The translations under genes and the position numbers were made by a program. Under the pieces are notes generated by a model. It ran no database searches. It was not told the origin of the DNA and worked only from the letters and a program-made list of their open reading frames with translations. Of a stretch of DNA of 64,000 bases, positions 11,208-22,201 are shown in pieces. Position 1 is the stretch's first letter. Each line of letters begins with the position of its first letter. This DNA comes from Flammula alnicola (Eukaryota > Basidiomycota > Agaricomycetes > Agaricales > Strophariaceae): NCBI GenBank assembly GCA_015499995.1, contig JADNRV010000088.1, positions 1-64,000 on the forward strand. The letters run 5' to 3'.

Positions 11208-11790
11208 GCCGTTCCTGCCTCTCAGCGAGGCAGCTGGACCTCGTTCCTCAAATCCATTGCCTCCTTTTCTGATGATTTCTCCTCACTCACTGCACCTCCC
11301 TTTATCCTCTCACCTACATCTCTCACCGAGTTCCCTGGTACGTGCATTCATCCATCCATATCGTGTTCATCCTGATGTTTTGCAGCATACTGGTGCGAGC
11401 AGCCTGACTATTTCGTGGCCATCGCAGATGCCAAGCCCGGCCATGACCATGCACTGGCTGTCCTGCACTGGTTCATCAGTACTCTGAAGGACCAGTATGC
11501 ATCCAGAAATGAGGAGCTGGGATCTGAGAAAAGTGCGTCGTATCCCCCGTCCATTCTCCCTTTATAACCCCTCATCCAGACCTCTCAAGCTGTCCTCGTT
11601 GAAGTGTTCTATGGCACCTGGCCTGACAAGAATGGGTGTGGTGCTACATCCCTCCTTGTCGAGCAGATTTCGTACTGCCTGCCCATCACTGCCTGCGCCA
11701 TCGACAACAAGACCAAGCATCTACCTGCTTTTTCCTTGAGATCAGGGCTTGAGGCCACCGCCTCACCCTTGTTTGATCACCAAGCACCTG
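11208..11790 (+). pseudogene. fragment of an oxysterol-binding-protein (OSBP/KES1-type) gene with introns retained
   Basis: Three exon-like pieces read as an OSBP-related lipid-transfer domain. The first is GSWTSFLKSIASFSDDF then APPFILSPTSLTEFP (about 11220-11339). After an intron (GTACGT...TTGCAG) comes YWCEQPDYFVAIADAK then ALAVLHWFISTLKDQY (about 11390-11533). After a second intron comes VFYGTWPDKNG then LLVEQISYCLPITA (about 11580-11735). The last segment matches the family signature around EQVSHHPP, but the histidines of that motif are missing here and the frame slips at its start. No N-terminus or C-terminal part was found and surrounding DNA is repetitive, so this is a broken captured piece. 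Confidence 0.75.
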
Positions 11791-12014
11791 AATAAGCACC
11801 TGCCGCCTCATCAACAATATGACCTGGGGCATGGGGTGACGAACAAGGCTGGCAATAGTGCCATGGGAAGTATTGATGAGCGGTAATGACAAGAATCATA
11901 TGTAGACTAGGGTATTTTACTATCTAGGTTGTACTTATGTAGTAGGAACTCAAATATAGTTGTTTGTTATAAAGTTTATAAAGTAAGACAGAAATGCATG
12001 CATCTAAAGAGCCC

Positions 12015-12360
12015 TCTCAGTACTTTGGGCAGCATTGAAAGATCTTTGACTGCTCTTTAACTGCTCTACAACTGCTCTAGGTTGCTTTGGACCTGCTTTG
12101 AGAGTGCTTTGGATTGCTTTGGACCTGCTTTGAGAGTGCTTTAGGTTGCTTTGGGTTGCTTTGGTTTTGCTTTGGGATGGCTTTAGTTCTGCTTTCAGAT
12201 GTCTTTGGTTTTGCTTTCAAAGCAAGTGGAGTGGCTTTGAGACGTCTTTGAGAAAATAGTTACCAAGTCACTTAGATTTCAAAGATGCCTGAGAAGCTTT
12301 GAGTCTTTGTAGTCTTTAGAGTCTTTAGAGATGTCTAGAGCAGCCTGAGTTTCTCTGAGG
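12015..12360. repeat. GCTTTGG-type tandem repeat
   Basis: Roughly 25 degenerate units of the word TGCTTTGGnnT (for example TGCTTTGGACCTGCTTTGAG) fill this stretch. It resembles the copies at 6870-7100. It lies just downstream of the 3' end of the MULE gene. Confidence 0.6.
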
Positions 12361-12450
12361 AAAAACTTCATTTTCCTGATGCTCCATGTCCCTAATAAAA
12401 ATATCAGTCCTCATGTCAATCATGACATTGAATATTAATTAAAGCAATGC

Positions 12451-15400
12451 TTACCGTTTTTGTTTGACTGCTGAATTTCGCATCAGCTGCTTCCGTGGAA
12501 TGAGATGACGCAGGTCACAGTTATCGCATTGGAACTTCTGCTTCCGTGTAAGGTTGCTTGCTCTTCCATCTCGTTGACATGCTATGTGCGACCAATCTTT
12601 GCATTCATCACATTGGATTGCTTCTCCATAGATCTGTGAATCATACAGAATATTTCCATCGCCATTGATGCCACATCGGCAGTTGAGATTGAAGAGCGAG
12701 TCCGGAAGGGAAGTCACAGATGAGTGAGGAGAAGCCAGTAGAATGGCATCGACACAAGAAGCCACTTCTTCTGAGTCTTCTGATTCTGGTTCAGCAGTAA
12801 CCATTCTAGCAATCTGTTTTGGGGCATTAGTGGATAGGTATTCGGTATACTTGATTTTGTGGGGATTGAAGAGCCAGAATCGATCCTTCGGCGCCATTTT
12901 AACAAGTCCAGGTACCTTATAGGATACGGAAGGGAGTGTCGAAAGGCCGGGTGAGAAGGAAAGGTGGAATTTTTTCGATAGAGCTGAGGTGCGACGAGTA
13001 TAAAATAATTCCTGTGCTTGTAGGCCACCTCGAAGAACGTAGAAGGCTTCATAAATGACAGATCCATCGGGTATTCTGATATTGCTCCCCGTCATATGTG
13101 TCGCAAACTTTGCATTGGGCTCCTGGGTAGGTAAACCATGATGCTTCATTCCATCGTAGGTATAGACTGTCTTTTTGTCCAGGGAAGCATAGCGAGCCAT
13201 AAAGTGATTGCCGCTGACATTGGTGAGACCATATCCCATCAGGTCATAGACAAGCCCAGAGGCTTTTCCAGCCTTCTTGGTATCAGGGAATAGTGTTGCA
13301 GGAAAGTCCCACACCAGAAGTGGTATATCGAAATCTTGGTTTGCGACACATTCGTTGGATACTTCAACTGCAAAAACCATCGGAAGCGAAGCAACAAGGT
13401 TCCGATAGTCTGTTCTTGATCCATCGCAAAGATAAATTCCGTCACGGCAGCACCAACATCCTAAGTTGTCCATGGCCCTTTTATCGAGTGAAATCAGGGC
13501 ATGAAAGAAGTCGGAAAAACTCCCTTTAAATGTCTTGTGGTCATTGGCATTAAGTTGAAATATTCTGCGCTGAGCAGGAGGGTTTGTGATTTCAACATGA
13601 GGACCTCCAGTTGATTCACAACCAGAACATTTGTGAACCTCGACAAAGAGGAGGTTGAAGATAGCCAGTGGGCGATAAAGACTTTTTGGGTCTTGTTGAT
13701 GTATGAGATCCGTAAACCAGGCCTAAATTATAGTCGTTATTCAGTGTATATTTAGTTGAGAAGAAAATCAAAACATACGTAAAGTGGCCCAAAGGAATTC
13801 ATGTCATCAATGATATTTTTCTGTTGAAGCATTGCTCGTATTTCTTCACGTTGACTTGCAAGTGTTTGAGAGATATTTTCGACCTTTAGATCAAGTGAAT
13901 GCCGGGCTGTAAGGTGATTGTAAACCTGTTTTAGCCCAGAATCCATGGGGAGAAGGGCAAATAGAGGAGACAGTTCCTCGAAGAAGCTTGAGAGAGATAT
14001 ATAAAGCATTTGGAGTGATGAATCAAGCCAACAGGAGTTGTTGCTCCAAGGATAGCTTTGAGGCCCAAAAATGACAATAGCTGTTTGATTTTCGTCGATC
14101 TTCTTTGACCTTTTGTTGGGTTTTATGAGCTCCTGGATTGTATCGGGAGGGCGTCCATCATTTTTCTTTCTCTTCTTGTTTTCAGGTTGATCTGCACGTG
14201 TGGGTTTTGTACGTCCAATCTTCTCTGCAATCTCTTGCCAAGGTTGAGCTTTGCCATACCGGACAAGTGCTCCTTCTATTGGGAAAGTAGCCGCATATTA
14301 ATAGCAATATCAGAATTAAATATGTAACACTCACTACTGGCAGCTTCATGTTGACGCTCGTAATGGACGGCTACACCATATAAACTATGCAATCCTTCGA
14401 GAAAGCGGTGATCTCGTCCACATGCACTGTAAATCTTCCAGTGCATCGACTCCTCCGCATTGGTTGTCTCCGGAATTGATTTCCACAAGTCGATGTCCAT
14501 CTTTCTTTCAGATTCAAAAAGCATTTGAGCATGTGTGGGTCGCATCCACCAGTTCATCCAGTCATGGAGTTTTGGAAAGTCCCGGACAATTAGCGCTGCC
14601 TGAGTAATAAATTCATCAGACGAGGCCAAGTCCAGAAGGGAAAGAGCGCGTTTTTTGAATTGCTCTGTCATATCGGGAGGAACAGCAGCATTCATGCGAC
14701 TAACACGTGTAACACCTGCACGGTAATGCTCGCGACATCCCTTGAGGAGATGTTCAGCTGCAACTTGAAGTTCTTGACGAGTTCTCGGGTCCCCTGAGTC
14801 ATGCTTGCATGCAATAAAGGCCTTGACAAATCCTACTCGCTCCGCTTCACTAAAATCCATGACCTGTAAGAAGTAATGAATTATGAGATGCATGTATCAC
14901 AAATGAGATAGATCATCGTGAACATACCCCTGCAAAAATGTCATCGGTTATGGGAATATTCTGTGCGGTGGCTTCGTGGGCAATGCTGGTAAGAACTGCA
15001 ATAAAGTGGTGTTGAAAGTGTATTGCACTGGCGCCATTTGTATATGACATGACGCCGGGAACCCAGCAAAAAAGCACAGGGCAGTACATTGAGCTGATCA
15101 TCAGAAGAGAGGTTCGCTCTACCCAAAATCCGTGAGCAGCATCATTGACTAGTCCATTAATAGGCCCGTCCAGTCGCTTCTTTTTGACGAGTTGGGAGCG
15201 CATAAAATTTGTTTGAAGAGATACCACGGTTTCAGTGCCAACAACTGATCGCATAATAAAGCCGGGGTGTTTGGAATCGAATTCGGCAAACAAGGCGATA
15301 AGTCCATCACCTGTTTGAGTATTTTGGCCATGTTTGATCTTCTGGCGCTCTTTACCAACACGGTGTGCATTGAGTAAGACATCAGATATGTCTGCGACCG

Positions 15401-16622
15401 ATTTTCCGGGCCCTTCAAGTTGTGGAACACCAACAATGAGCTGAAGCGGACCAGACTTGGGGTGTGCTTTGACGAGGGCTTCGAACTGGCGCTTTTCGGG
15501 TGGAAGAAGATGAAGAAGATGGGTTGGGCATCGATGAGTATGATGGTTGGTTTGAGAGTAATGATAGCCGCCCGACCATTGGAATAGAAAAGAAACTACA
15601 TCACAGTCTTGGTGAAATAGTGTTCCTCCACATCGGCATGTCTGCTGGAGCTGCTCCTCCAGGAGCTCTGTTTTCACTTTGGGACGAGTAACAATTTGGC
15701 ATATAGGGTCATCGCACTCAATGACACCTAAACAGACTCTTCGTGTTTTGAGTCCATTTTCCCACTCTGTGGCTTGAGTGTTTTTGTTACTCGGGTATCC
15801 TCCATTTGCCCGGACTGCCCAATGAACACGGAGTCTTGCAGTTTGTTGAAACTCCAGTTTTGTGAAGTCACGTTCAATCGGACCATCCGGCCACCCATCC
15901 CATGATTCAATCCCAACAAAATTCATCTTATTTGGTACTATAATTGACGGTTCCAGTAATGACTTTGAATCAGCAGAAGGTACTGGAATATAGCGACCAT
16001 CGGAGGTAAGCACGCAAAGAATGGGTTTCTGCGGTTGATTTGGGGCGGCCAATTCTGCCTTTGGTGCTATAAACAGTAGAAATCAATCAGAGTCGGACTC
16101 ACATAGATTTTAGAATAATGAATGACACACCAATATAATCTGCAACCTTTTTCTCTTCCTTTTCCTCGGCCTTTGGTCCTTCGATATAGCGCACAAGGTG
16201 ACCTAACACCCATTTAGTGAATAATCATTGAAAGCCTGACAATGAGTCGAAATACACTTACCTGTAGCATTGTACACAGGAATATACCTCGCAGAGTCTA
16301 CAGATGGCTCGATTAACTGTCCGGACATAACACCAGAATGTTCATCTGGAATAAAGTAGTGATAAACATGTTTAACGAAGTCCTAGATACACAAAGGGAG
16401 TTAGGAGCGTCAAGAAGATAGCATAATCCTATAATCACTTGCCTTTAGACCCATTTTATCATCCAACAAAGTTTCTTGAGGTTGAGAGGTGTTGACACTA
16501 TTAAGGTAGCGGTGAAAGAGTTGCAGACTCAGATGGTGGCGCACAGAAAATTTAAATATGGACACGGATACACACTCACCCTCGATCATGATCACTTTCC
16601 AAATGGAATCAAAAGTGTGCAT
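12451..16622 (-). CDS. MULE-type transposase with WRKY-GCM1-like zinc finger, fused to a ubiquitin-specific-protease domain and PHD finger
   Basis: Large transposase-related gene on the minus strand with no stop inside the inferred exons. Order from the N-terminus: short 5' exons (16622-16270, one apparently with a GC-AG intron); a GCM/WRKY-type DNA-binding zinc finger (about 15920-15540; WDGWPDGPIERDF, then VCLGVIECDDPICQI, CRCGGTLFH, NHHTHRC); an RNase-H-fold MULE core (about 15400-14930; SQLVKKKRLDGPI, VNDAAHGFW, FQHHFIAVL); and a helical region (14870-14330). Then comes a basic linker (RTKPTRADQPENKKRKK). Next is a USP-like protease with Cys box NNSCWLDSSLQMLY (about 14025-14065), two metal-binding Cys pairs (HKCSGCES, CWCCRDG) and His box SGNHFMARYAS plus VYTYD (about 13150-13220). 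A PHD finger (CRCGINGD...CDECKDWSHIAC, about 12530-12690) ends the protein. Introns are short. The length and open frame suggest a functional autonomous element. TIRs were not identified. Confidence 0.85.
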
Positions 16623-16724
16623 TGAATCACGAAGGTTCCGGGAGATTCTTACACCTAGAGCGTACTAGTATATCCCAGAAAATATAACATAAATGTAGGA
16701 TACCACAAGTGTGGCCAAATATGC

Positions 16725-17007
16725 AAGTGAGTGGAGTCTCCGCGGGACGAGGGAAGTGCGTGCAAGTAAGTGTCGATCAAATATGCGTAAGTGTAAAGTC
16801 CACTGATGTCCGAACAAGTGCGTGTTATGTGAGTGCAAGTGAGTGTGGCCAAAGTGCAAGTGCGTGCAAGTGCGTGAAAGTGAGTGCATGTTAGCGCGAG
16901 TGCGTGCAAGTGAGTGTGAGTGAGTGTGAGTGCGTGCAAGTGAGTGTGTGAGTGCGTGCAAGTATGGGCAAGTGCGTGTGAGTGAGTGAAGGTCAGTGAG
17001 GGTGCGT
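16725..17007 (+). repeat. GTGAGTGCGTGCAA tandem array, left part
   Basis: Dense degenerate repeats of GTGAGTG and GTGCGTGCAAGT. The array stops abruptly at 17007, where an inverted-repeat element begins, and resumes in the same orientation at 17961. Confidence 0.75.
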
Positions 17008-17960
17008 TATGACTGACCAAGTGCACATTTATTCCCACACTGTCCCCGCGCGCGCGCGGCACCTCTAACTCAGAAATTCATGGCCTTCTGTTCCATGGCC
17101 TGTCCTCTTACTTGTTATATCTCATAACTAGTACATAATTACTGGAATATACTTGCTCTTTTGTCAGATTTCTGATTGACAAGCTACATAATATATCCAG
17201 CTGCTAGGGTCAACATGCGAGACTTATAAATTTATTCATGCTTGGTTGGCTGAGGGCTCGAAGCAGATTTAAATCGAAGGACATCATAGCTTGCTATAAC
17301 TAAATCATTCTTATGCTTCCACGTATCTTTCTGCTCTCTTGGTCGCATTTTGGAGGGTTCCTGAGTTGAAATTCAGCTGAAAATCTAATGAAGCTTGGCT
17401 TTACTACTAAATTACTAGTCCTAAAAATCACACCCCGTCAAGTTTTAATACATAGTTTAAATTTACTATACTGTAGACTTAATCAGTGTGCTTCTATGAT
17501 ATGAAATCTAGGTATAGGCACGAATTACCGCTAGATGAAGTAGGCAAGTTCTAGCAAGAGAGAGGCCCTGAGGCCGGTATTTACCTTCACTTTCAAGTTG
17601 TAGATATAATTATTGAGATATTATGCAGATAATAAAGTTAGGGTGCTTAAACCTTCTGCTTTCCTCATATTTGAGCTTGAATTCAAGCCCGCCAACTCGA
17701 CAATGAGCAGCCTTCGGCATCACGGCCCGTCACCTCCGGAAAAACAGAAATGTGCAACCAGTGGTAGCTTTCGCACTTGGGGAGTGCTAGTCCGGTTAAT
17801 GTAGTATTATGTATCCATATTTTATTCCAAAAAAGAGCTGATATTTCAAGTATGGAAGGATGTGCAGTGGGAGTCAATGAAATCCCAATTTTGATGTGCA
17901 GCGCGCGCGCGGAGACTGATGGCGCGCGCGCGGGAATAAATGTGCATTTGGTCAGTCATA
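17008..17960. mobile_element. 953-bp MITE-like element with TIRs and 6-bp target duplication inside the GTGAG array
   Basis: The left end TATGACTGACCAAGTGCACA (17008) continues ATTTATTCCC and reaches CG-repeat tracts. The right end is its inverted copy (GGGAATAAATGTGCATTTGG then TCAGTCATA, ending at 17960), preceded by two CGCGCGCG tracts. GTGCGT flanks both ends (17002-17007 and 17961-17966). The repeated GTGAG DNA on either side has the same orientation, as expected if a single array was split. No transposase is encoded, so it is non-autonomous. Confidence 0.75.
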
Positions 17961-18035
17961 GTGCGTGAGGGTGAGTGGCTCAGGTGAGTGCAGAGTGAGT
18001 GCAGATGTAAGTGTCGCATACTGTTGTGAGTGCGT
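17961..18035 (+). repeat. GTGAGTG array, right part
   Basis: Continuation of the 16725-17007 array beyond the inserted element. It begins with the duplicated GTGCGT. Confidence 0.65.
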
Positions 18036-19065
18036 GTGCAAGCGCCCGTTGAGCGCCTACGGATCACGTGTAAGTGCGCCCGACTTTCGTGTCATGCTAA
18101 TTCATGTCATAACTTTGCACCAATTTCATTTTTTGTAATTTCCCTGGAATATACAATACATTAAGACATTATCTATCTAATTCCTAATGCTATTGGTGGA
18201 TGTAGAAGAGTGTAATTTTTGTATGAAGTCGGTCATTTCCACAGGAATGCACCTGGTCACACATGTTCCCACGGCACCTGGCACACAAAAACCTCGCGCA
18301 AAAACGGCAACATGCACCCTCCCTCTTAACAATTAGCTAGAATAAATTCTATAGGTGTTACATTAAACATAAAAATTATTTGTAAGTACTCTAAATTCTT
18401 TTGGCGGCTTGATAGAGGCAATCTGCTTGGCTCAGTGTTCTCATAGGTCACTCACACTATCAAAGATGTAAGTCCGAATAAAATAAGGTAATTGACTAAT
18501 AAATAATGAATATAAATGCAGATATATGATGTCGTTCTGCGGCGTAGTGAGCAATGGCACGCCTTTAGCGTAGCGTTGAGTTTGTCGATGCGCACAATGC
18601 CGAGGTTCCCACGTCAGGTTCGTGGGAATTAATGTTCCTGTGCAATAAGGAGAAACGGTGAGAGTACGTATATCATTTGAGAAGGGAAGGGATATATCAA
18701 AGAGTGTTTCCAGGTGTTTTGGAGTAGATAAAATGTTTGTACGACTTGTGGTAATCTAAACGACCGTCCGGTGGATGTGCAAGCGGCATCACCGGCATCA
18801 CGTGTGAATTTGGACTTCGTGCTGTTTCCACGAGCGCGTTATCCATCTCCTCCACACAGTGCCCTGCCCAAAGCCACTCGTGCACTACTAGCAAAAGCTT
18901 GCATCAATTGTCCCAAAAGGTGTCTAATATTGCATTGCCTTAGGTAAAATATGGTCTACATATTGCTACTTCGTACAAGCGTGCATAATTCACTGATTAT
19001 CACCTGACATGCAACACCTCAGCACTCAGCGCTCAGCCCGCACTCTATACAAGTGTGCGGTCTTA
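18036..19065. other. AT-rich intergenic DNA, nothing recognised
   Basis: No conserved protein, RNA gene or repeat was recognised. Short open frames here do not resemble known families. Confidence 0.4.
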
Positions 19066-19067
19066 CC

Positions 19068-19192
19068 TGTAAGTGATAGTAAGTGAGTGCATCTGAGTGA
19101 GTGAGGTGAGTGCCGAAGTGATCGAGGTGCGTGAGAGTGAGTGTAAGTGAGTGTAAGTGAGTGCACGCACTCGCACTCACCTCACTCACCGC
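19068..19192. repeat. GTGAGTG array turning into its inverse (palindromic end)
   Basis: The array reads GTGAGTGnAAGTGAGTG and then, from about 19160, flips to CACGCACTCGCACTCACCTCACTCACC. This forms an imperfect palindrome of about 40 bp. It is related in unit to the arrays near 17 and 18 kb. Confidence 0.6.
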
Positions 19193-19666
19193 ACACTGCC
19201 TTTTCTCCTTGCCCGTTTCTATCTACATTCCACCCATTGTTTCCAGATTCCTGCCATTCAATCATATCTTATTCAAACTGCAGCGCTCTTCTTGTATCGA
19301 AATGACGACGTACGCGACAAGACCAAGGGATGTGACACAGGTGACGGAACCTCCGCTCTATGTATGCGGAATCATAACGCCTGTACTCACACTGGCAGTC
19401 GGTTTATCAGCCGACATTATTTGCAACCCCCGAGTCAACAGGAACCCTTCAGGATCGCCAACGACGGTCGACAACTCCACGCCGGCAAACGCGCAGGTCA
19501 CGACGACCTCTACAGATTTCCCCTGCGTATGTATATCGAAGAAGGCTGCAATAGTATCTGTTAAGTTCTGCTCAATGTCCAGGCCTACTTTTTTTGACTC
19601 TGCCTCCAGTATTCTCATAAACGGAGGGAATTTCAGCACCCACGTTCATCGTGCGTAAATTATTTA

Positions 19667-21464
19667 TTGTATGTGATGACTAGTCCTCATGTCTATCAAG
19701 AGCAAGGACCAGCTCCAGTTAATCATGATGGGGTGAGCCTTTTAACGGCTGCTTACTTAATGGAGAGGGTTAAATTCATTCACCCTGCGCGGCAGGTCCG
19801 AGGCTTGGAGACCCCCAGACAGGAAACTTCCGGGATTCCAGCACCTGGCCAAAATTCCGGCAGGGAGAGTGAGCCGAGTTCATCCGCTTTGCGCACACTT
19901 CGAGAAATGACTAACAATGACCAGATTCAAACCCGAATGGAAGAGGACCGCGTCATAACGTTAGGCGATTTTTATTTTGACCTAAGACACTCGCAACTGA
20001 CTTAATGGTTAATCAGCCAAGTGGAGAGCGACGTCGATTCGAAAGCCGCCCTGCAGGACCTTCTGTCGAAAAGAGTAGTGTGGAACTCTATCAACAACTC
20101 AAGGAGAAGGGACGCGGTTTCCCTCTTCTGATACCACAACCAAATACTCGACTCCCGAAACCCTATCGCGCGGAAGGTACCTGCATAGGTGACGTTGGAA
20201 TGTTAACCCCCGAAGGTGGTTATGAATTCCTGCTTAACATTTGTCGTCCTGCGTCGGACCCTATCAATACCAACGACCTTCCTGCGGGCTTCGCTCCAAT
20301 TCATCCACCCTTAACCGAGAGCGATATTCGCGAACGCAGTGAATTTACTGCGGGCGGCTACCTTGCACCTCGGAGTTCTTCGATACGTAAAGTTCAGTCA
20401 CAAGCGCCGTAAGTCATAATAGTTCTCTGTTGCACGGATGCTCTCATTGACGTAATTTACAGGGGAACCTCCGTCTTTGAATCTTCTGCTCCTGAAGGCG
20501 CCCTTTTAGTGATGCCCGAAGGCGTCCACATTAAGACCTCAACCATATTCAAAAATTCAGAGAATATATCAGCCAGAACGCTGCATATTTGTATGAATAC
20601 GCGAACGTTACTCGTGGACGTCAAGCAAAAAATGGCCAATTATATGTGGTATCCGGATGTCAAAAATCCTCTTCTTGGGGAACCGCTACGTTCTCTAATG
20701 CCTCTGAACAATTTTCTACCCGCTTGGAATTCACCGCTCAGGATGGACGTGACGATTCCGCGAAGTGCACGTACAAGTGGGACCACTGTGGTACGGCGAG
20801 GTCAATGTAGGGCCAGTAGATGGCGAGAACGATGACCTCGTGGCGACCGATGGGCAAAAGCTCAGGAATCAGTGTCTATTTGTCAGTACCTTGAACATTA
20901 GACTGGCAGACAAGGTCTGGAAGAAGCTTCAGCCCAAGAAATCCGTTGGCATCCGTCATCGGGCTTCTCCTTCTGCGTCTACCATTTCCACTTCTCCATC
21001 TTCCTCTTCCGAGGCTTTGCACGGCAACGGAACAACTTCGACACCTTTCGTTCAGCCAGGGAACCATTCCAACAGGAATCAGCGGTCAAGTAGCGAAGAG
21101 TCCATACTGGAGGAAGATACATCGTCTGAAGATCAAGATGTGATTATTGAACAGCCGACGCTGCTCCCGTCAGTGCATTTGTTTCAATCGTTTATCGGTC
21201 TCACATTTTATCCAGGATATCGTCCACCCTTCGAATATTATTGCGGAGTATTTGCTAAAAAAGGTTAGAAATTGCCTTATGACCATATCGACTATTTTTT
21301 TGACGGAATCTGTCAAGGTCCCACACGCGAAGATGGCAATTTCGAGCGATAGAGATTGGAGCTCGATCACGTCGATGGTGCGTTCAATCCATAGAAAGCG
21401 TTCTCTGGGAATACTCGCTGCGTGTGCGATATCAGGACCAGGACCCAACAAGCCTCATCCGTGA
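19667..21464 (+). pseudogene. Agaricomycete-specific hypothetical protein, frame-broken
   Basis: I recognise only the basidiomycete hypothetical family, not a function. Recognisable blocks in order: GRGFPLLIPQPNTRLPKPY, CIGDVGMLTPEGGYEFLLNI (about 20115-20245), an intron at 20409-20464, GALLVMPEGVH, NAAYLYEYANVTRGRQ, LYVVSGCQKSSSWGTATF (about 20575-20695), CTYKWDHCG, GQKLRNQCLFVSTLNI (about 20850-20905), a Ser-rich linker, and a C-terminal HPSNIIAEYLL. The blocks lie in different frames: one break near 20553-20570 is cured by one extra A in an A5 run, and another lies near 20800. It is either a decayed gene or a victim of indel errors. Confidence 0.6.
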
Positions 21465-21731
21465 CATATGCCTCTTAAACGATGTCTGTGAGCGAAATGG
21501 TTAGTGATTTACATGAATGGCTGTAACTTTGACTAACATCAGATTTCAGGTGTGGCATATTTTGAACCAAAGAATATATCCCACCAGAGGAGGACGAACG
21601 AACATTATTCAGCTTCTTACGCTGGTGAACTTACCATCGAAAACTACCTGTTTGGATCCTCCGAGAATCGTGCAGAATTTCTTGGCGGTTGATTAACGAT
21701 ATTCGATCAAATTCAGACCACCTACCGACAC

Positions 21732-22201
21732 ATGAAGGCCTCCTTTGTCTCTAAACGGCCATCCTCTCCGCCTCTTATCTCTGATAACATAATTCGTTAT
21801 ACAGAGTGTAGCGTGAACCAACTGCCGATTTATCTTCCACCGACTGTGGCCGGACTTCGCGATATGCTGAATTCGCTTCCTTCTGACCACCCTGACACAA
21901 CTATCTGCATACAAAGGCTGGCGGAGTCTCTATTGAATAGGTTCTGGAAGTTCGCCCAACCGGAAGATTTGCACGAAGCAATATGGTACTTCCAAGAAGC
22001 GCTGGGTCTGACCCCACGAACTCACTACCGTCATCTGGAAACATTGCTTGGTCTGAGTATTGCTTCATATCAGCGTTTCATCTCTTGCGACAAACAGGTG
22101 ACTTGGAATTCTTGTTGGAACTCCTTGAGCAGCAACGGACTCTCGACATCTCTGGCCTCCTGCAAACTTTCAAAATACGCGTTCCGGCGATGCAAGGAGC
22201 C
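21732..22201 (+). pseudogene. TPR-repeat fragment (CHAT/TPR-type helical repeats)
   Basis: Two to three TPR-like units can be read: LPSDHPDTTICIQRLAESLL with NRFWKFAQPEDLHEAIWYF, and EALGLTPRTHYRHLETLLG (about 21880-22055). A further helical piece (GDLEFLLELLEQQRTL) lies in a different frame after about 22085. The HPD...A...L..RF...DL.EAI pattern is typical of fungal TPR arrays linked to CHAT or caspase-like proteases. The frame change and missing array suggest a remnant, possibly once the 5' part of the following gene. Confidence 0.5.

Noticed and set aside
16655..17062. His/Thr/Leu-rich open frame over the GTGAGTG array
   Set aside because: Pure by-product of the repeat read on the minus strand.
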